64,000 bases of DNA from Pedobacter sp. PAMC26386 (GCA_014302835.1 CP060294.1:434001-498000); one strand, 5' to 3'. Counted from the stretch's first letter, positions 25,284 through 35,025 are shown. Notes: generated by a model not told the origin, from the letters alone. Program-made: numbers and translations.

Positions 25284-26111
25284 TTATTTGAAATTGTTTA
25301 AAATAGAACTTGGCTTCAATATATCTTTGATTTCCGTAAAAGGGATAATCAATGTAGTTGTTCCGGCAGCATAAGCCTTAATTTCATAAGGATTATACAG
25401 GAACTTTAATCCTTCTTTGGTTACTGTAAACGTTTCTGCTAAAGTGAACACATTATTGGCAAAGAAGTACCCTTCAGAGAGACTTGCAGTTGCACTTAGT
25501 TTTTCGTTTTTTCTGAAAATCTTTTCTGCTACCGCTCTTAATTTTGGCATGCCGTCAGCCCTGATCAATGAATCTAATGTGATAGTCTGATAGGTTTTTG
25601 GGTTATAATTAAAATAGGTAAACAGCGTATTTGGATGTGCACCGCCTTTGAAATCAACATTAGTATAAAGTACTGACAGATAATTCGGATAATTGGCTAC
25701 AACTTTTAAATTCAGATCCTCAAACCAGGTGGCTTCTGACTGCGCAGCTGTTTTTTTGAAATTATCGAATTCTTTAATAAATCCCGCAGTCAGCTCCTGA
25801 TACGTTTTATAATGATCCTGTTTACCAGCCAGACCAATCACACGGTCTGTCAGGAATTTATTTACAGCTGGATCTTTAAAAACCGGGTAAACGATTATAG
25901 CTTTAGCAGTATCAGTCTGCTGTTTAATTTTTGAATCCTTGACTTTACTGTAAATCTTAATAGAATCCATGGTAAAGCCTAAGGTATCTGTCTTGGTTTC
26001 GGTTAAAGCAGAATTCGTAGAATCAATCGCTTTCTCTGTCCTTTTTGGATTATTATTGCAGGCATAAAGAGCTGTCAACAATACAAACGAGGCTAAATCT
26101 CTTGTTTTCAT
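25284..26111 (-). CDS. DUF3298/DUF4163 lipoprotein (RsiV-like)
   Basis: 275 residues with a lipobox (LTALYAC, Cys near 18), so membrane anchored outside the cytoplasm. The mature part has the PdaC/RsiV layout: YPVFKDPAVNKFL with a DUF4163-type half, then NVDFKGGAHPNTLFTYFNYN, the hallmark of DUF3298, and YEIKAYAAGTTTLIIPF near the end. RsiV in Bacillus binds lysozyme, but homologues are widespread and function here is unknown. It lies 3 bases upstream of the aspartate kinase on the same strand, an odd operon partner. Confidence 0.82.
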   Translation of the reverse strand: MKTRDLASFVLLTALYACNNNPKRTEKAIDSTNSALTETKTDTLGFTMDSIKIYSKVKDSKIKQQTDTAKAIIVYPVFKDPAVNKFLTDRVIGLAGKQDHYKTYQELTAGFIKEFDNFKKTAAQSEATWFEDLNLKVVANYPNYLSVLYTNVDFKGGAHPNTLFTYFNYNPKTYQTITLDSLIRADGMPKLRAVAEKIFRKNEKLSATASLSEGYFFANNVFTLAETFTVTKEGLKFLYNPYEIKAYAAGTTTLIIPFTEIKDILKPSSILNNFK

Positions 26112-26145
26112 AACTGAATCTTTTTGATGATCATTAATAAGCAGC

Positions 26146-26598
26146 TTATAGCTGGTCTTTATTAAAGGAAGTATTCAACCAGCCGCTTTCGATTTGCGCA
26201 TCATATTTCTTATAGAAATTAATAGCTGGTTCGTTCCAGTCAAGCACCTGCCATGTCATTCCATTATAACCCCCATCTCTGGCTTCTTTTATTACTCTTT
26301 CAAACAGCAGTTTCCCTAATCCTTTTCCTCTTTGACTTTCAGTAACAATAAAATCTTCTAAATATAAACGACGGCCTTTCCATGTGGAGTATCTGGTATA
26401 GTAGAGCGCGAAACCAAGAATTCCTGTTTCATTTTCTGCAACAAAGGCTTTCCATACTGGTTCCTTTCCAAATCCTGCATCAGCAAACTCTGCCAAAGTA
26501 ACCGTTACTTCTTTAGCCGCTTTTTCATATTCAGCCAATTCTATAATCAGCTCTAATAAACGAGGACAATCTTCTTGTACTGCAAATCTGATTTCCAT
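26146..26598 (-). CDS. GNAT N-acetyltransferase (SSAT-like)
   Basis: 150-residue acetyl-CoA-dependent acetyltransferase. Motif A is RGKGLGKLLFERVI; LYLEDFIVTESQ precedes it, and WQVLDWNEPAINFYKKYDA is the usual C-terminal end of spermidine/spermine or thialysine acetyltransferase-like members. The substrate is probably a small amine but is not determined. Encoded 4 bases after yggS in the same direction. Confidence 0.87.
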   Translation of the reverse strand: MEIRFAVQEDCPRLLELIIELAEYEKAAKEVTVTLAEFADAGFGKEPVWKAFVAENETGILGFALYYTRYSTWKGRRLYLEDFIVTESQRGKGLGKLLFERVIKEARDGGYNGMTWQVLDWNEPAINFYKKYDAQIESGWLNTSFNKDQL

Positions 26599-26602
26599 GA
26601 GG

Positions 26603-27289
26603 TTATGCTTTATAATGTTTTATTTTTCTAACACCAAAAATACTACTTCCTATTCTGACCATGGTGCTGCCTTCTTCAATCGCTAATTTATAATCTCCGG
26701 ACATTCCCATAGAGAGTTCTTTGAATGAAGGCTCTTTTCTGAAAAAGCTTGTTTTGATACCATGAAAAAATACGTTGAGTTCCTGAAACTCATCTTTAGT
26801 TTGTTTTTCCGGGGCATTATTCGTCGCAATACCCATCAAGCCTGTAATCCGTATATTTTTCATTGCCAGATATTCTTCTGATCTCAGCAGTTCGATTGTC
26901 TCCGCGTGATCCAGGCCAAATTTAGTATCCTCATCAGCAATATAAACCTGCAAAAGACAGTCAATCACCCTGTTGTTTTTTAAAGCTTGTTTATTAATTT
27001 CTGCAAGTAATTTCAGGCTGTCAACCGATTCTATTAATTGAATGAAAGGAGCAATGTATTTTACTTTATTAGTTTGCAGATGGCCAATCAGGTGCCATTG
27101 AATATCTTTAGGCAGGGCTTCTTGTTTTTCCACTAATTCCTGAACGATATTTTCACCAAAAACCCGCTGCCCAGCATTATACGCTTCTAAAACTGAGGCT
27201 GCATCATTGAATTTTGATACCGCGACTAATTCGACATTTTCCCCTTCTAATTCCTTTTTATATTTTAATAAGTTATCTGCTATGCTCAT
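26603..27289 (-). CDS. YggS/PROSC family PLP homeostasis protein
   Basis: 228-residue pyridoxal-phosphate carrier with a TIM-barrel alanine-racemase-like fold and no known catalysis. Motifs: VELVAVSKFNDA with the PLP Lys, FGENIVQELVEK, WHLIGHLQTNKVKYI, ESVDSLKLL, and SMGMSGDYKLAIEEGSTMVR followed by IGSSIFGVR. The first gene of a minus-strand run, facing the DUF4296 gene. Confidence 0.93.
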   Translation of the reverse strand: MSIADNLLKYKKELEGENVELVAVSKFNDAASVLEAYNAGQRVFGENIVQELVEKQEALPKDIQWHLIGHLQTNKVKYIAPFIQLIESVDSLKLLAEINKQALKNNRVIDCLLQVYIADEDTKFGLDHAETIELLRSEEYLAMKNIRITGLMGIATNNAPEKQTKDEFQELNVFFHGIKTSFFRKEPSFKELSMGMSGDYKLAIEEGSTMVRIGSSIFGVRKIKHYKA

Positions 27290-27360
27290 TTATCAGTATT
27301 TTTGGTAAAATTAACAACCTTAGCTCAAATAGCTACGGAAAAAATAATGTTTTATACACA

Positions 27361-27999
27361 ATGAGAAACTTTTTGTGCATTTGCCTGCTGTTAATCAGTA
27401 TTGGAGGATGTAAGCCCGGTATGCCATCCAATATTATTAAGCCAGACAAGATGGGAGAGATTTTATATGATATCCATATGGTTGATGGATATATTACCTC
27501 TATTCCAGATCCTGATTCGGCAAAAAATACCGGTGCTGCTTATTATAAAGGTATTTATAAGAAATTTGCAATAGATTCTGTGCAGTATACCAGGAGCATG
27601 AATTATTATTATGATCATCCCGATGTGATGAATCTGATGTATGAAAAGATTACTGCTAAACTAACGAAGGCAAAAACGAAAGAAGATAATATCAATGCGA
27701 AAAGGTTAAAGAAAATTGCAGCGATTGAAAAGGCAAAAAAAGATAGCCTGGATAAAGCTGATCCTAAACGGGTTTTAAGAGCAGCAGCAGCTAAAAAAGA
27801 TAGCCTGGCTAAAGAAGCGGCCTTGATAAAAAAAACCAGGGCAGAAACAGCAAGAAAGTTTAAGAAAGATAGTCTGGCTAAAATAACCGAGTTGAAAAAG
27901 GTGAAAAAAGCAGAGGCGAAAAAATTAAAAGAGCGCGCAGACCAGACCAAATTCTCCAAAGAGGGAAACGATGGCAGCGCTGCTAAAAAGATTCAATAA
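27361..27999 (+). CDS. DUF4296 lipoprotein with Lys-rich repeat tail
   Basis: 212 residues from the ATG at 27361; the longer frame from 27214 runs back into yggS and is rejected. The signal peptide ends in lipobox ISIGGC. The DUF4296 domain follows (MGEILYDIHMVDGYIT, KYNSVQ-like region as KFAIDSVQYTRSMNYYYDHP). From about residue 100 the tail is a highly charged Lys/Ala coiled-coil-like stretch with three KKDSL-(A/D)-K units. Function unknown. It ends two bases before mutS2, so the two are co-transcribed. Confidence 0.82.
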   Translation: MRNFLCICLLLISIGGCKPGMPSNIIKPDKMGEILYDIHMVDGYITSIPDPDSAKNTGAAYYKGIYKKFAIDSVQYTRSMNYYYDHPDVMNLMYEKITAKLTKAKTKEDNINAKRLKKIAAIEKAKKDSLDKADPKRVLRAAAAKKDSLAKEAALIKKTRAETARKFKKDSLAKITELKKVKKAEAKKLKERADQTKFSKEGNDGSAAKKIQ

Positions 28000-28001
28000 A
28001 A

Positions 28002-30380
28002 ATGATATATCCCGATAATTGTTTAGATAGACTTGGCTTCACTGAAGTCAAACAACTCATCCTGAAGCATTGCCTGAGTCCGATGGGACAATATATGGTC
28101 AGTAAGATGCAGGTGATGAATAAATTTGATCAGATTAATAAATTTTTAAGACAGACTAAAGAGTTTAAAAATATCCTTGAAAACCAGGAACCATTACAGA
28201 TCAGTACCTTTTTTGATATTAAGTCACTGGCAGAGAAAATCAGAGTAGAAGGCAGTTACCTGATGGAAGACGAGTTATTCCAAATTTATCTATCTCTGCA
28301 AACTGTCTTTTCAGTACTGCGTTTTTTTGAAGAGAGAAAAGATATTTATCCAAATCTGGAGGCACTGTTTGAGCATTTACCAGTTGAAAAAAATATTCTG
28401 AAGAAAATAGAAACAGTACTGGATGCTAAAGGTAAAATCAAACCGAATGCATCTTCCAAATTACAGGAGATCATTGGAGATATTGCTAAAGGAGAGCAGG
28501 AAGTGCGCAAACGCATGGATGTGATTTACAAACAGGCAGTGGCCAGTAACTGGGTTGCAGACGGTAGTTTAACGATCCGTGACGGTAGAATGTGTATTCC
28601 TATCCTGGCAGAAAATAAACGGAAACTCAAAGGTTTTATTCATGATGAATCTGCAAGTGGGCAGACTGTTTATCTTGAACCAGAAGTGGTGTTTACCCTG
28701 AACAATAAAATCAGAGATCTGGAATTTGATAAAAGGCGGGAGATCGTGAGGATTTTAATAGCTCTAACAGATGATTTAAGACCTTATACCCCTTTATTGC
28801 TTTCCTATCATGGCTTCCTGACCAAGCTTGACTTTGTAAGAGCTAAAGCTTTGTTTGCGATTGAAGTAGAAGCTGATATGCCTGTACTGGTAGCTGAGCC
28901 GCGGCTTAAACTGATCAATGCAACGCATCCACTTTTATACTTATCCTTTAAAGAAGATAAGAAAACGGTGGTTCCTCTGAATATTCATATGAATGAAAAT
29001 TTAAGGATTGTTTTGGTTTCCGGACCGAATGCGGGGGGGAAATCTGTTTGTATGAAGACAGTAGGCTTATTACAGCTGATGTTACAGTCAGGCTTATTAA
29101 TCCCGGCTCATGAATCCAGTGAGGTCGGAATATTTGATAATATCTTTGCTGACATTGGTGATGATCAAAGTATAGAAAGTGATCTGAGTACTTACAGTGC
29201 CCATTTAACAAAAATGCGTTATTTCGTAGCGCATGCAACGCCTAAATCATTGGTCATGATTGATGAGTTTGGTACAGGAACGGATCCGCAATTTGGTGGA
29301 CCAATGGCCGAAGCGGTGCTGGAAGTTTTGAATAATAAAAAAGTAAGAGGAGTGATGACTACGCACTATTCTAACCTGAAATTATTTGCTGGTAATACTC
29401 CAGGGCTTGAAAATGCTTCCATGTTATTTGATAATGATCAAATGAAGCCATTATATGTACTGGAAATTGGTAAACCAGGAAGTTCTTATGCTTTTGAAAT
29501 TGCACAAAATATTGGTTTGCAAAAAGAAGTTCTGATTCTGGCCAGGGAAAAAACCGGAACCAACCAGAATAGAATTGATAGTTTGCTAGTCGATCTGGAA
29601 AGAGAGAAAAAGCAAATTTATGATACCAAAATTCAGTTAGCTAACCAGCAAAATAAAGTAAAGAACCTTGTTAAAGAAAATGAGGAGTTACAGCAGTTTC
29701 TGGAAGAAAACAGGAAAATTCTGATTAAAGAAGCCAAACTGGAAGCACAGGAGATTATAAAAAATGCCAATAAACTGGTAGAAAATACAATTGCAGGTAT
29801 CAAAGAAAACCAGGCGGATAAAGAAGGAACCAAACAGCTCAGACAAAATCTGCAGAAGGTTCTGGTTCAGCATCAGGTTAAAGAAGAGAAAAAGCCGGAA
29901 AAAGTAATTCCAGCAAATTTAAATACACCAATTGTAACTGGTGACTGGGTTCAGCTGATTGGTACTGAAACTATGGGACAAGTGATGGAAGTTAACCGGG
30001 GTAATTTAGTATTAGCTCTGGGCGATCTTCGTTCCGTTGTAAAAAAAGACCGCGTACAAAAAATCAGTAATAAACAAGCTAAAAAGGTGGTGCAGAGTAA
30101 CTCGTTTTCTGGCAGAATCTCAGAAGCTATTGGAAACTTTACAGCAGAACTTGATCTGCGTGGAATGCGTGGAGAAAATGCCATCCAGGAAGTAGAAAAG
30201 TATATGGATAAATCTATCATGCTGGGCTTTCCGTTTATTAAACTGATTCATGGAAAAGGAGATGGTATTTTGAGAAAATTAATCAGGGAGTATCTGCGTA
30301 AATACAGTCAGGTCAATAGAGTAGAGGATGAACATGCAGACAGAGGAGGAGACGGTATAACTTATGTATATTTCAATTAA
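28002..30380 (+). CDS. mutS2: MutS2 family endonuclease/ribosome rescue factor
   Basis: 792 residues. An N-terminal clamp-like helical region is followed by the MutS ATPase with Walker A GPNAGGKS, DIGDDQSIESDLSTYSAHL (signature) and Walker B LVMIDEFGTGTDPQFGG. A long coiled coil (about 520-640) precedes a KOW-like segment and the C-terminal Smr nuclease domain with LDLRG and HGKGDGILR. MutS2 suppresses recombination in some bacteria and splits collided ribosomes in Bacillus; which role applies here is unknown. Confidence 0.95.
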   Translation: MIYPDNCLDRLGFTEVKQLILKHCLSPMGQYMVSKMQVMNKFDQINKFLRQTKEFKNILENQEPLQISTFFDIKSLAEKIRVEGSYLMEDELFQIYLSLQTVFSVLRFFEERKDIYPNLEALFEHLPVEKNILKKIETVLDAKGKIKPNASSKLQEIIGDIAKGEQEVRKRMDVIYKQAVASNWVADGSLTIRDGRMCIPILAENKRKLKGFIHDESASGQTVYLEPEVVFTLNNKIRDLEFDKRREIVRILIALTDDLRPYTPLLLSYHGFLTKLDFVRAKALFAIEVEADMPVLVAEPRLKLINATHPLLYLSFKEDKKTVVPLNIHMNENLRIVLVSGPNAGGKSVCMKTVGLLQLMLQSGLLIPAHESSEVGIFDNIFADIGDDQSIESDLSTYSAHLTKMRYFVAHATPKSLVMIDEFGTGTDPQFGGPMAEAVLEVLNNKKVRGVMTTHYSNLKLFAGNTPGLENASMLFDNDQMKPLYVLEIGKPGSSYAFEIAQNIGLQKEVLILAREKTGTNQNRIDSLLVDLEREKKQIYDTKIQLANQQNKVKNLVKENEELQQFLEENRKILIKEAKLEAQEIIKNANKLVENTIAGIKENQADKEGTKQLRQNLQKVLVQHQVKEEKKPEKVIPANLNTPIVTGDWVQLIGTETMGQVMEVNRGNLVLALGDLRSVVKKDRVQKISNKQAKKVVQSNSFSGRISEAIGNFTAELDLRGMRGENAIQEVEKYMDKSIMLGFPFIKLIHGKGDGILRKLIREYLRKYSQVNRVEDEHADRGGDGITYVYFN

Positions 30381-30397
30381 ATAAACATAATCAGTTC

Positions 30398-30425
30398 AGG
30401 ATTGTTTACTTAGTAAACAATCCTG
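30398..30425 (+). terminator. Hairpin between mutS2 and the sugar dehydrogenase gene
   Basis: CAGGATTGTTTA pairs with TAAACAATCCTG around a 4-5 base loop and ends 2 bases before the next ATG. No U-tract follows, so it may act on translation or RNA stability instead of termination. Confidence 0.45.
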
Positions 30426-30427
30426 TT

Positions 30428-31525
30428 ATGAAAACAATTTTTACTTCAATTATTATCTTGTTTTTTTTATCAGCTTGTGAAAAAAGCAATAACAACAATA
30501 GTCCGGATATATTACCCGACGTTGATATCAAGACAGAAGTACTTACTCAGTCTCTGAAATTCCCATGGGAACTTATATATGGGCCAGATAATTTTATATG
30601 GTTCACCGAAAGGGCTGGTAAAATCAGCCGGTTAAACCCACTCAACGGAGTCATTACTTTAGTCCATACCATTACTGAAGTAAACAGTCTAGGAGAAGGA
30701 GGATTGCTAGGTATGGCCATGCATCCTCAGTTCAGCACCAATCCATATTTATACGTTGTTTACGATTACGGAACCTCAAATAATTATAAAGGAAAAGTAG
30801 TCCGTTACACTTTTAATAACGGAGTATTAAGCGCGCCGTTAATTCTTCTCGATCAAATTCCGGCCTCCTCCATTCATAACGGCTCCCGGTTGTTGATTAC
30901 CCCGGATCTTAAATTATTGATTACCACAGGCGATGCCAATGCCGCTGTTCAGGCACAAAACACAAGGAGCTTATCCGGTAAAATACTAAGAATCAATCTC
31001 GATGGTTCTATTCCAGCCGATAACCCTTTACCGAATAATCCCTTATGGAGTTACGGTCACCGAAATCCGCAAGGACTTGTCATGGCAAATAATAAGCTCT
31101 ATTCTTCAGAACACGGACCTGATAATGATGACGAAATCAACCTGATTCAGAAAGGCCGGAATTACGGATGGCCAAATGTTGAAGGCCTGTGTAATACCGT
31201 TGAAGAAAAAGCATTCTGTGCTATCAATGATATTGCCGAACCGATGATGACCTGGACACCAACAATTGCCCCTTCAGGTTTAACCTATTATAATTCAGAT
31301 AATATACCACAATGGAAAAACTCCTTGCTGGTTGTCGCACTTAAAGGCTCCAGGTTATTGCAGTTAAAACTTGACGAAGGCGGTACTCAAATCACCGGTA
31401 CCAAAGACTTTCTGCAAAATCAGTTTGGCCGGTTAAGAGCGATTTGTCAATCACCGGATGGAAAGGTCTATGTTGCAACCAGTAACGGTACAAATGATCA
31501 GATTATAGAGCTATCGGCCCGTTAA
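30428..31525 (+). CDS. PQQ-type sugar dehydrogenase (GSDH family) lipoprotein
   Basis: 365 residues, six-bladed beta-propeller of the soluble aldose (YliI/GSDH) family, which oxidises aldose sugars with PQQ. Lipobox FLSAC at about 17. Family motifs: FTERAGKISRL, GEGGLLGMAMHPQF, HNGSRLLITPD, GKILRINLDGSIP, YGHRNPQGLV, SEHGPDNDDEINLI and GRNYGWPNVEG. No PQQ synthesis genes are visible, so cofactor supply is unknown. Convergent with the next gene with a one-base gap. Confidence 0.88.
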   Translation: MKTIFTSIIILFFLSACEKSNNNNSPDILPDVDIKTEVLTQSLKFPWELIYGPDNFIWFTERAGKISRLNPLNGVITLVHTITEVNSLGEGGLLGMAMHPQFSTNPYLYVVYDYGTSNNYKGKVVRYTFNNGVLSAPLILLDQIPASSIHNGSRLLITPDLKLLITTGDANAAVQAQNTRSLSGKILRINLDGSIPADNPLPNNPLWSYGHRNPQGLVMANNKLYSSEHGPDNDDEINLIQKGRNYGWPNVEGLCNTVEEKAFCAINDIAEPMMTWTPTIAPSGLTYYNSDNIPQWKNSLLVVALKGSRLLQLKLDEGGTQITGTKDFLQNQFGRLRAICQSPDGKVYVATSNGTNDQIIELSAR

Positions 31526-31526
31526 A

Positions 31527-32885
31527 TTATTTAGTTACCTTTTTGATCCATTTTATACAATCCTGAGGGTCTACGATAGACCAGGAGTGAGGATGCCGCG
31601 TTCCATCGAGTCTGTATCCTTTTCCAATTGCTGGTATGAATTCGGCCTGGTTATTTCCCTGTATTCTTAATAAATTGATCATTGCAGATGAACTGGCAGC
31701 ATTCATATCAAAGTAATCTCGGTTTCTTTGATTTATCGCCCATGATATATCTGGATCAGCATATATTCTTATGGGTATTTTAAGCAAATATTTAGCATTG
31801 CCACCATCTTTTTGTGATCTTGAAAACATAGAATGTTTAATATACTGTTCTGGATACTGCTGTGGCGAACCTCCAAATGCTTTATTATAAGAACTGATGA
31901 TAGATTTTGCCTCTCTCAATCCATTCAATTTGGCTGGAGTTAAACCGGGGCTTCCTTCATTTATTAATGAATCTCTGGCCGATGCATTATAAAGCTCTGC
32001 AAGATCAACTGGCGGATCAACACCTAAAACAGCACAGGGTACAATCGTTGTTTTGCTGCTGTCTTCTCTTGCGATTTCAGCATATCTCAACCCAATCATG
32101 CCGCCATTAGAAAACCCACTGAAAACGAATTTATGTTTTGGAGCCTTATATTTAGTAATCACCTCTTTGAAAACCGTATTTAAAAAGTTGAATGCCAATT
32201 GATCATCGTCCATTCCCTTGTCATTATTAATGGAAGGTACAACTACAAGAATATGATTGTGAGCGGCCAGCTGGATTAATTGCTTATTGCAGTTAATTAC
32301 ATCTTCTAAAGTTTCACCACGACTTGGCAGTAGAACGACTGTACTTTTAACATCGCCTTCCGGTAATAAAGTATAATAGAAAAGTGGTCCCGAATTCCCC
32401 TGGTTTGCATAAATTGCTGTGCTGTTCATCAGCGTAGTTTTATTGGTTTTCAATCTGCTCAGATAAGGTTCATCCAGAGTGAAAAATTTATTATCCAAAA
32501 AAGAGCCATCTATTTTAAGACCTGTGTCAAAAGTAATTTTGCCTTTACCTTGTATAATACCATTCACAAAATTACCTTCAAGCGCAAGTTTAGTCTCCGG
32601 AAATGTATATTTTCCTTGCCCATTCAGATTGCCCTTATGCATGTATCCTGTATATTTGGAAATCTCCTTACCTTGCTCATAAGTCGTTAATACACCTTTT
32701 CCTTCTGCAAAATTATTTTCGCATCCTCCTGTCCAGGTGATACTGACGTAGAAGGCTTTATCCTCATGCAGAACACGGCATCCAGTTTTCTTATCCTTCA
32801 GATAAAAAGGTTTCTTTTGTTGAGAAAACGTTTTAAAAGAGAGCAGACTAATAAATAAAACCAGGAGTAGTTTATTACATTTCAT
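31527..32885 (-). CDS. Secreted MORN-repeat / alpha-beta hydrolase fusion
   Basis: 452 residues from the ATG at 32885 (a start at 32906 adds seven residues before the signal). The signal peptide is MKCNKLLLVLFISLLSFKTFS. Residues ~25-130 hold three to four MORN-like units (FAEGKGVLTTYEQG, MHKGNLNGQGKYTFPE, NGIIQGKGKITFDTG). From ~165 an alpha/beta hydrolase follows with nucleophile GFSNGG and a late HPHSW that may supply the catalytic His. Possible esterase or dienelactone-hydrolase-like enzyme at the outer membrane or periplasm; substrate unknown. Confidence 0.75.
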   Translation of the reverse strand: MKCNKLLLVLFISLLSFKTFSQQKKPFYLKDKKTGCRVLHEDKAFYVSITWTGGCENNFAEGKGVLTTYEQGKEISKYTGYMHKGNLNGQGKYTFPETKLALEGNFVNGIIQGKGKITFDTGLKIDGSFLDNKFFTLDEPYLSRLKTNKTTLMNSTAIYANQGNSGPLFYYTLLPEGDVKSTVVLLPSRGETLEDVINCNKQLIQLAAHNHILVVVPSINNDKGMDDDQLAFNFLNTVFKEVITKYKAPKHKFVFSGFSNGGMIGLRYAEIAREDSSKTTIVPCAVLGVDPPVDLAELYNASARDSLINEGSPGLTPAKLNGLREAKSIISSYNKAFGGSPQQYPEQYIKHSMFSRSQKDGGNAKYLLKIPIRIYADPDISWAINQRNRDYFDMNAASSSAMINLLRIQGNNQAEFIPAIGKGYRLDGTRHPHSWSIVDPQDCIKWIKKVTK

Positions 32886-33013
32886 TTTTGTGTTTTTGGA
32901 TTGCAATGATATCTAATTACTGAAACAAGTCAGTCAAACAAAAAGACTTTAATATAGCATTAATATTTTGTCGGGGCTGTTTTTATCTATAATTTAGCGA
33001 TCAAACCAAATAT

Positions 33014-33715
33014 ATGATCAATAAGAGAGTAGCGGATGCCGATGAAGCAATTCGCGATATTATAGACGGACAAACGATTATGCTTGGAGGTTTCGGACTA
33101 TGTGGTATTCCTGAAAAGTGTATTGCTGCATTAGTGAAAAAAGGCGTGAAGGATTTAACCTGTATTTCTAATAATGCAGGTGTTGATGATTTCGGAATTG
33201 GCCTGATGCTGAAAACCCGCCAGGTAAAGAAAATGGTTTCTTCTTATGTAGGAGAGAACGCTGAATTTGAACGCCAGTTACTGAGTGGAGAATTAGAAGT
33301 AGAACTTATTCCGCAAGGTACATTAGCAACCCGCTGTATGGCTGCTGGTTATGGAATGCCCGCAATTTTCACACCAGCTGGTGTAGGTACCGAAGTTGCA
33401 GAAGGCAAAGAAATAAGGAACTTTAATGGAAAAGATTACCTGATGGAATATGCATTTGATGCAGATTTTGCCATTGTGAAAGCATGGAAAGGTGATACTG
33501 CAGGAAACCTGATTTTCCGTTCTACCAGCCGTAATTTTAATCCTGTAATGGCTATGGCAGGTAAAATTACAATTGCCGAAGTAGAAGAGTTAGTAGAACC
33601 AGGTGAATTGGATCCGGACCATATTCATACTCCGGGTGTTTATGTACACCGCATTTTTCAGGGTTCAGATTACGAAAAAAGAATAGAACAGCGCACGGTA
33701 AGACCGCGTAGTTAA
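33014..33715 (+). CDS. scoA: 3-oxoacid CoA-transferase subunit A
   Basis: Alpha subunit of succinyl-CoA:acetoacetate CoA-transferase, 233 residues. Typical motifs: [69 protein letters not shown] and [15 protein letters not shown]. Subunit B follows 14 bases later. With the thiolase at 51644 it could activate and cleave acetoacetate to acetyl-CoA. Confidence 0.94.
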   Translation: MINKRVADADEAIRDIIDGQTIMLGGFGLCGIPEKCIAALVKKGVKDLTCISNNAGVDDFGIGLMLKTRQVKKMVSSYVGENAEFERQLLSGELEVELIPQGTLATRCMAAGYGMPAIFTPAGVGTEVAEGKEIRNFNGKDYLMEYAFDADFAIVKAWKGDTAGNLIFRSTSRNFNPVMAMAGKITIAEVEELVEPGELDPDHIHTPGVYVHRIFQGSDYEKRIEQRTVRPRS

Positions 33716-33729
33716 CCAATCAAGATTAT

Positions 33730-34389
33730 ATGTTAGATAAGAACGGAATTGCGAGACGTATCGCTAAAGAAATAAGAGATGGTTACTACGTGAATTTAGG
33801 AATAGGTATTCCTACACTGGTAGCGAATTATATCCCGGAAGGTGTAAATGTTGTACTGCAATCTGAAAATGGCCTGTTGGGGATGGGACCTTTTCCTTTT
33901 GAAGGAGAAGAAGATGCAGATATGATTAATGCCGGAAAACAAACTATTACCACCTTACCAGGTTCTTCCATTTTTGACTCTGCAATGAGTTTTGGAATGA
34001 TTAGAAGTCAGAAAATTGACCTGACCATACTTGGAGCGATGGAGGTTTCTGAAAACGGTGACATCGCCAATTGGAAAATACCAGGGAAAATGGTGAAAGG
34101 AATGGGTGGTGCAATGGATTTAGTCGCTTCGGCCAAAAATATCATCGTTGCAATGCAGCATGTAAATAAAGCAGGAGAGAGCAAGCTATTGGCTAAATGC
34201 AGTTTACCTTTAACAGGTGTGAATTGTATCCGGAAAGTAGTTACAGAATTAGCCGTGCTGGATATTTTACCAGAAGGTGGTTTCAGATTAATAGAAAGAG
34301 CACCAGGAGTGAGTGTTGATTATATCAAACAATCTACCTCAGGAAAGTTATTTGCTGAGGCAGATGTGAAAGAAATGGATTTAAACTGA
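33730..34389 (+). CDS. scoB: 3-oxoacid CoA-transferase subunit B
   Basis: Beta subunit, 219 residues. The catalytic glutamate is E46 in QSENGLLGMGPFP, which forms the enzyme-CoA thioester. Other family motifs: VNLGIGIPTLVANYIP, GSSIFDSAMSFGMIR, GAMEVSENGDIANWKIPGK and GMGGAMDLV. The 3' end overlaps the end of convergent udk by 9 bases. Confidence 0.94.
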   Translation: MLDKNGIARRIAKEIRDGYYVNLGIGIPTLVANYIPEGVNVVLQSENGLLGMGPFPFEGEEDADMINAGKQTITTLPGSSIFDSAMSFGMIRSQKIDLTILGAMEVSENGDIANWKIPGKMVKGMGGAMDLVASAKNIIVAMQHVNKAGESKLLAKCSLPLTGVNCIRKVVTELAVLDILPEGGFRLIERAPGVSVDYIKQSTSGKLFAEADVKEMDLN

Positions 34390-35025
34390 TCTGAGAACAG
34401 ATTCTTTTAATTCGTCTGATATCTCTTTAGAAGTGGCGATAATATCTTCCGCCACATGTTTATTGTTAATGATAATTTTCTGGCAAGACTCCTTATAAGG
34501 AAGCAGAAATTGTTTGTAGGCAGGCATAACGTGGTTAACCCATTGGTACATAATCATATCACGGGTATAACCACGTTCTATCTCATCTCTTGAGATTCTG
34601 CGGTTAAGCGTAATTTCTTCATCTGCATCCATAAAAATCTTCAGGTCAAATAACTGAGACAGTTCAGGGTAGTGGAATACAAACAACCCCTCCACAATGA
34701 TAATCGGTGCACTCGTTATATTCATTAAACGAGCACTTTCCTCATTAATATTAAAAGTATACTCTTTTCTAGAGATTGAACCACCATCAATAAGCAGTTT
34801 TAAGTCCTCCAATAATTTGGTGTCATCAATCCCTTCCGGCAGGTCAAAATTAACCCATCCGTTCTCATCTACCTTCTGTTCACCAATTGGTTTGTAATAA
34901 TCATCCTGAGAGATTAAACATACCTCCTCTGTACTGAAATGGTGGAGAAAACATTTTAGAAAAAATGTTTTACCTGAACCACTACCTCCAGCAACACCTA
35001 TTATATAGGGTTTATTATTGTTCAT
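34381..35025 (-). CDS. udk: Uridine kinase
   Basis: Pyrimidine salvage: phosphorylates uridine and cytidine. About 214 residues from the ATG at 35025; a start at 35037 is also open. P-loop GVAGGSGSGKT, then ISQDDYYKP, the lid region FDLPEGIDD, VEGLFVFHYPEL, and ISRDEIERGYTRDMIMYQW. The start lies inside the 3' end of the LysM gene (11-base overlap), suggesting coupling. Confidence 0.9.
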   Translation of the reverse strand: MNNNKPYIIGVAGGSGSGKTFFLKCFLHHFSTEEVCLISQDDYYKPIGEQKVDENGWVNFDLPEGIDDTKLLEDLKLLIDGGSISRKEYTFNINEESARLMNITSAPIIIVEGLFVFHYPELSQLFDLKIFMDADEEITLNRRISRDEIERGYTRDMIMYQWVNHVMPAYKQFLLPYKESCQKIIINNKHVAEDIIATSKEISDELKESVLRSV

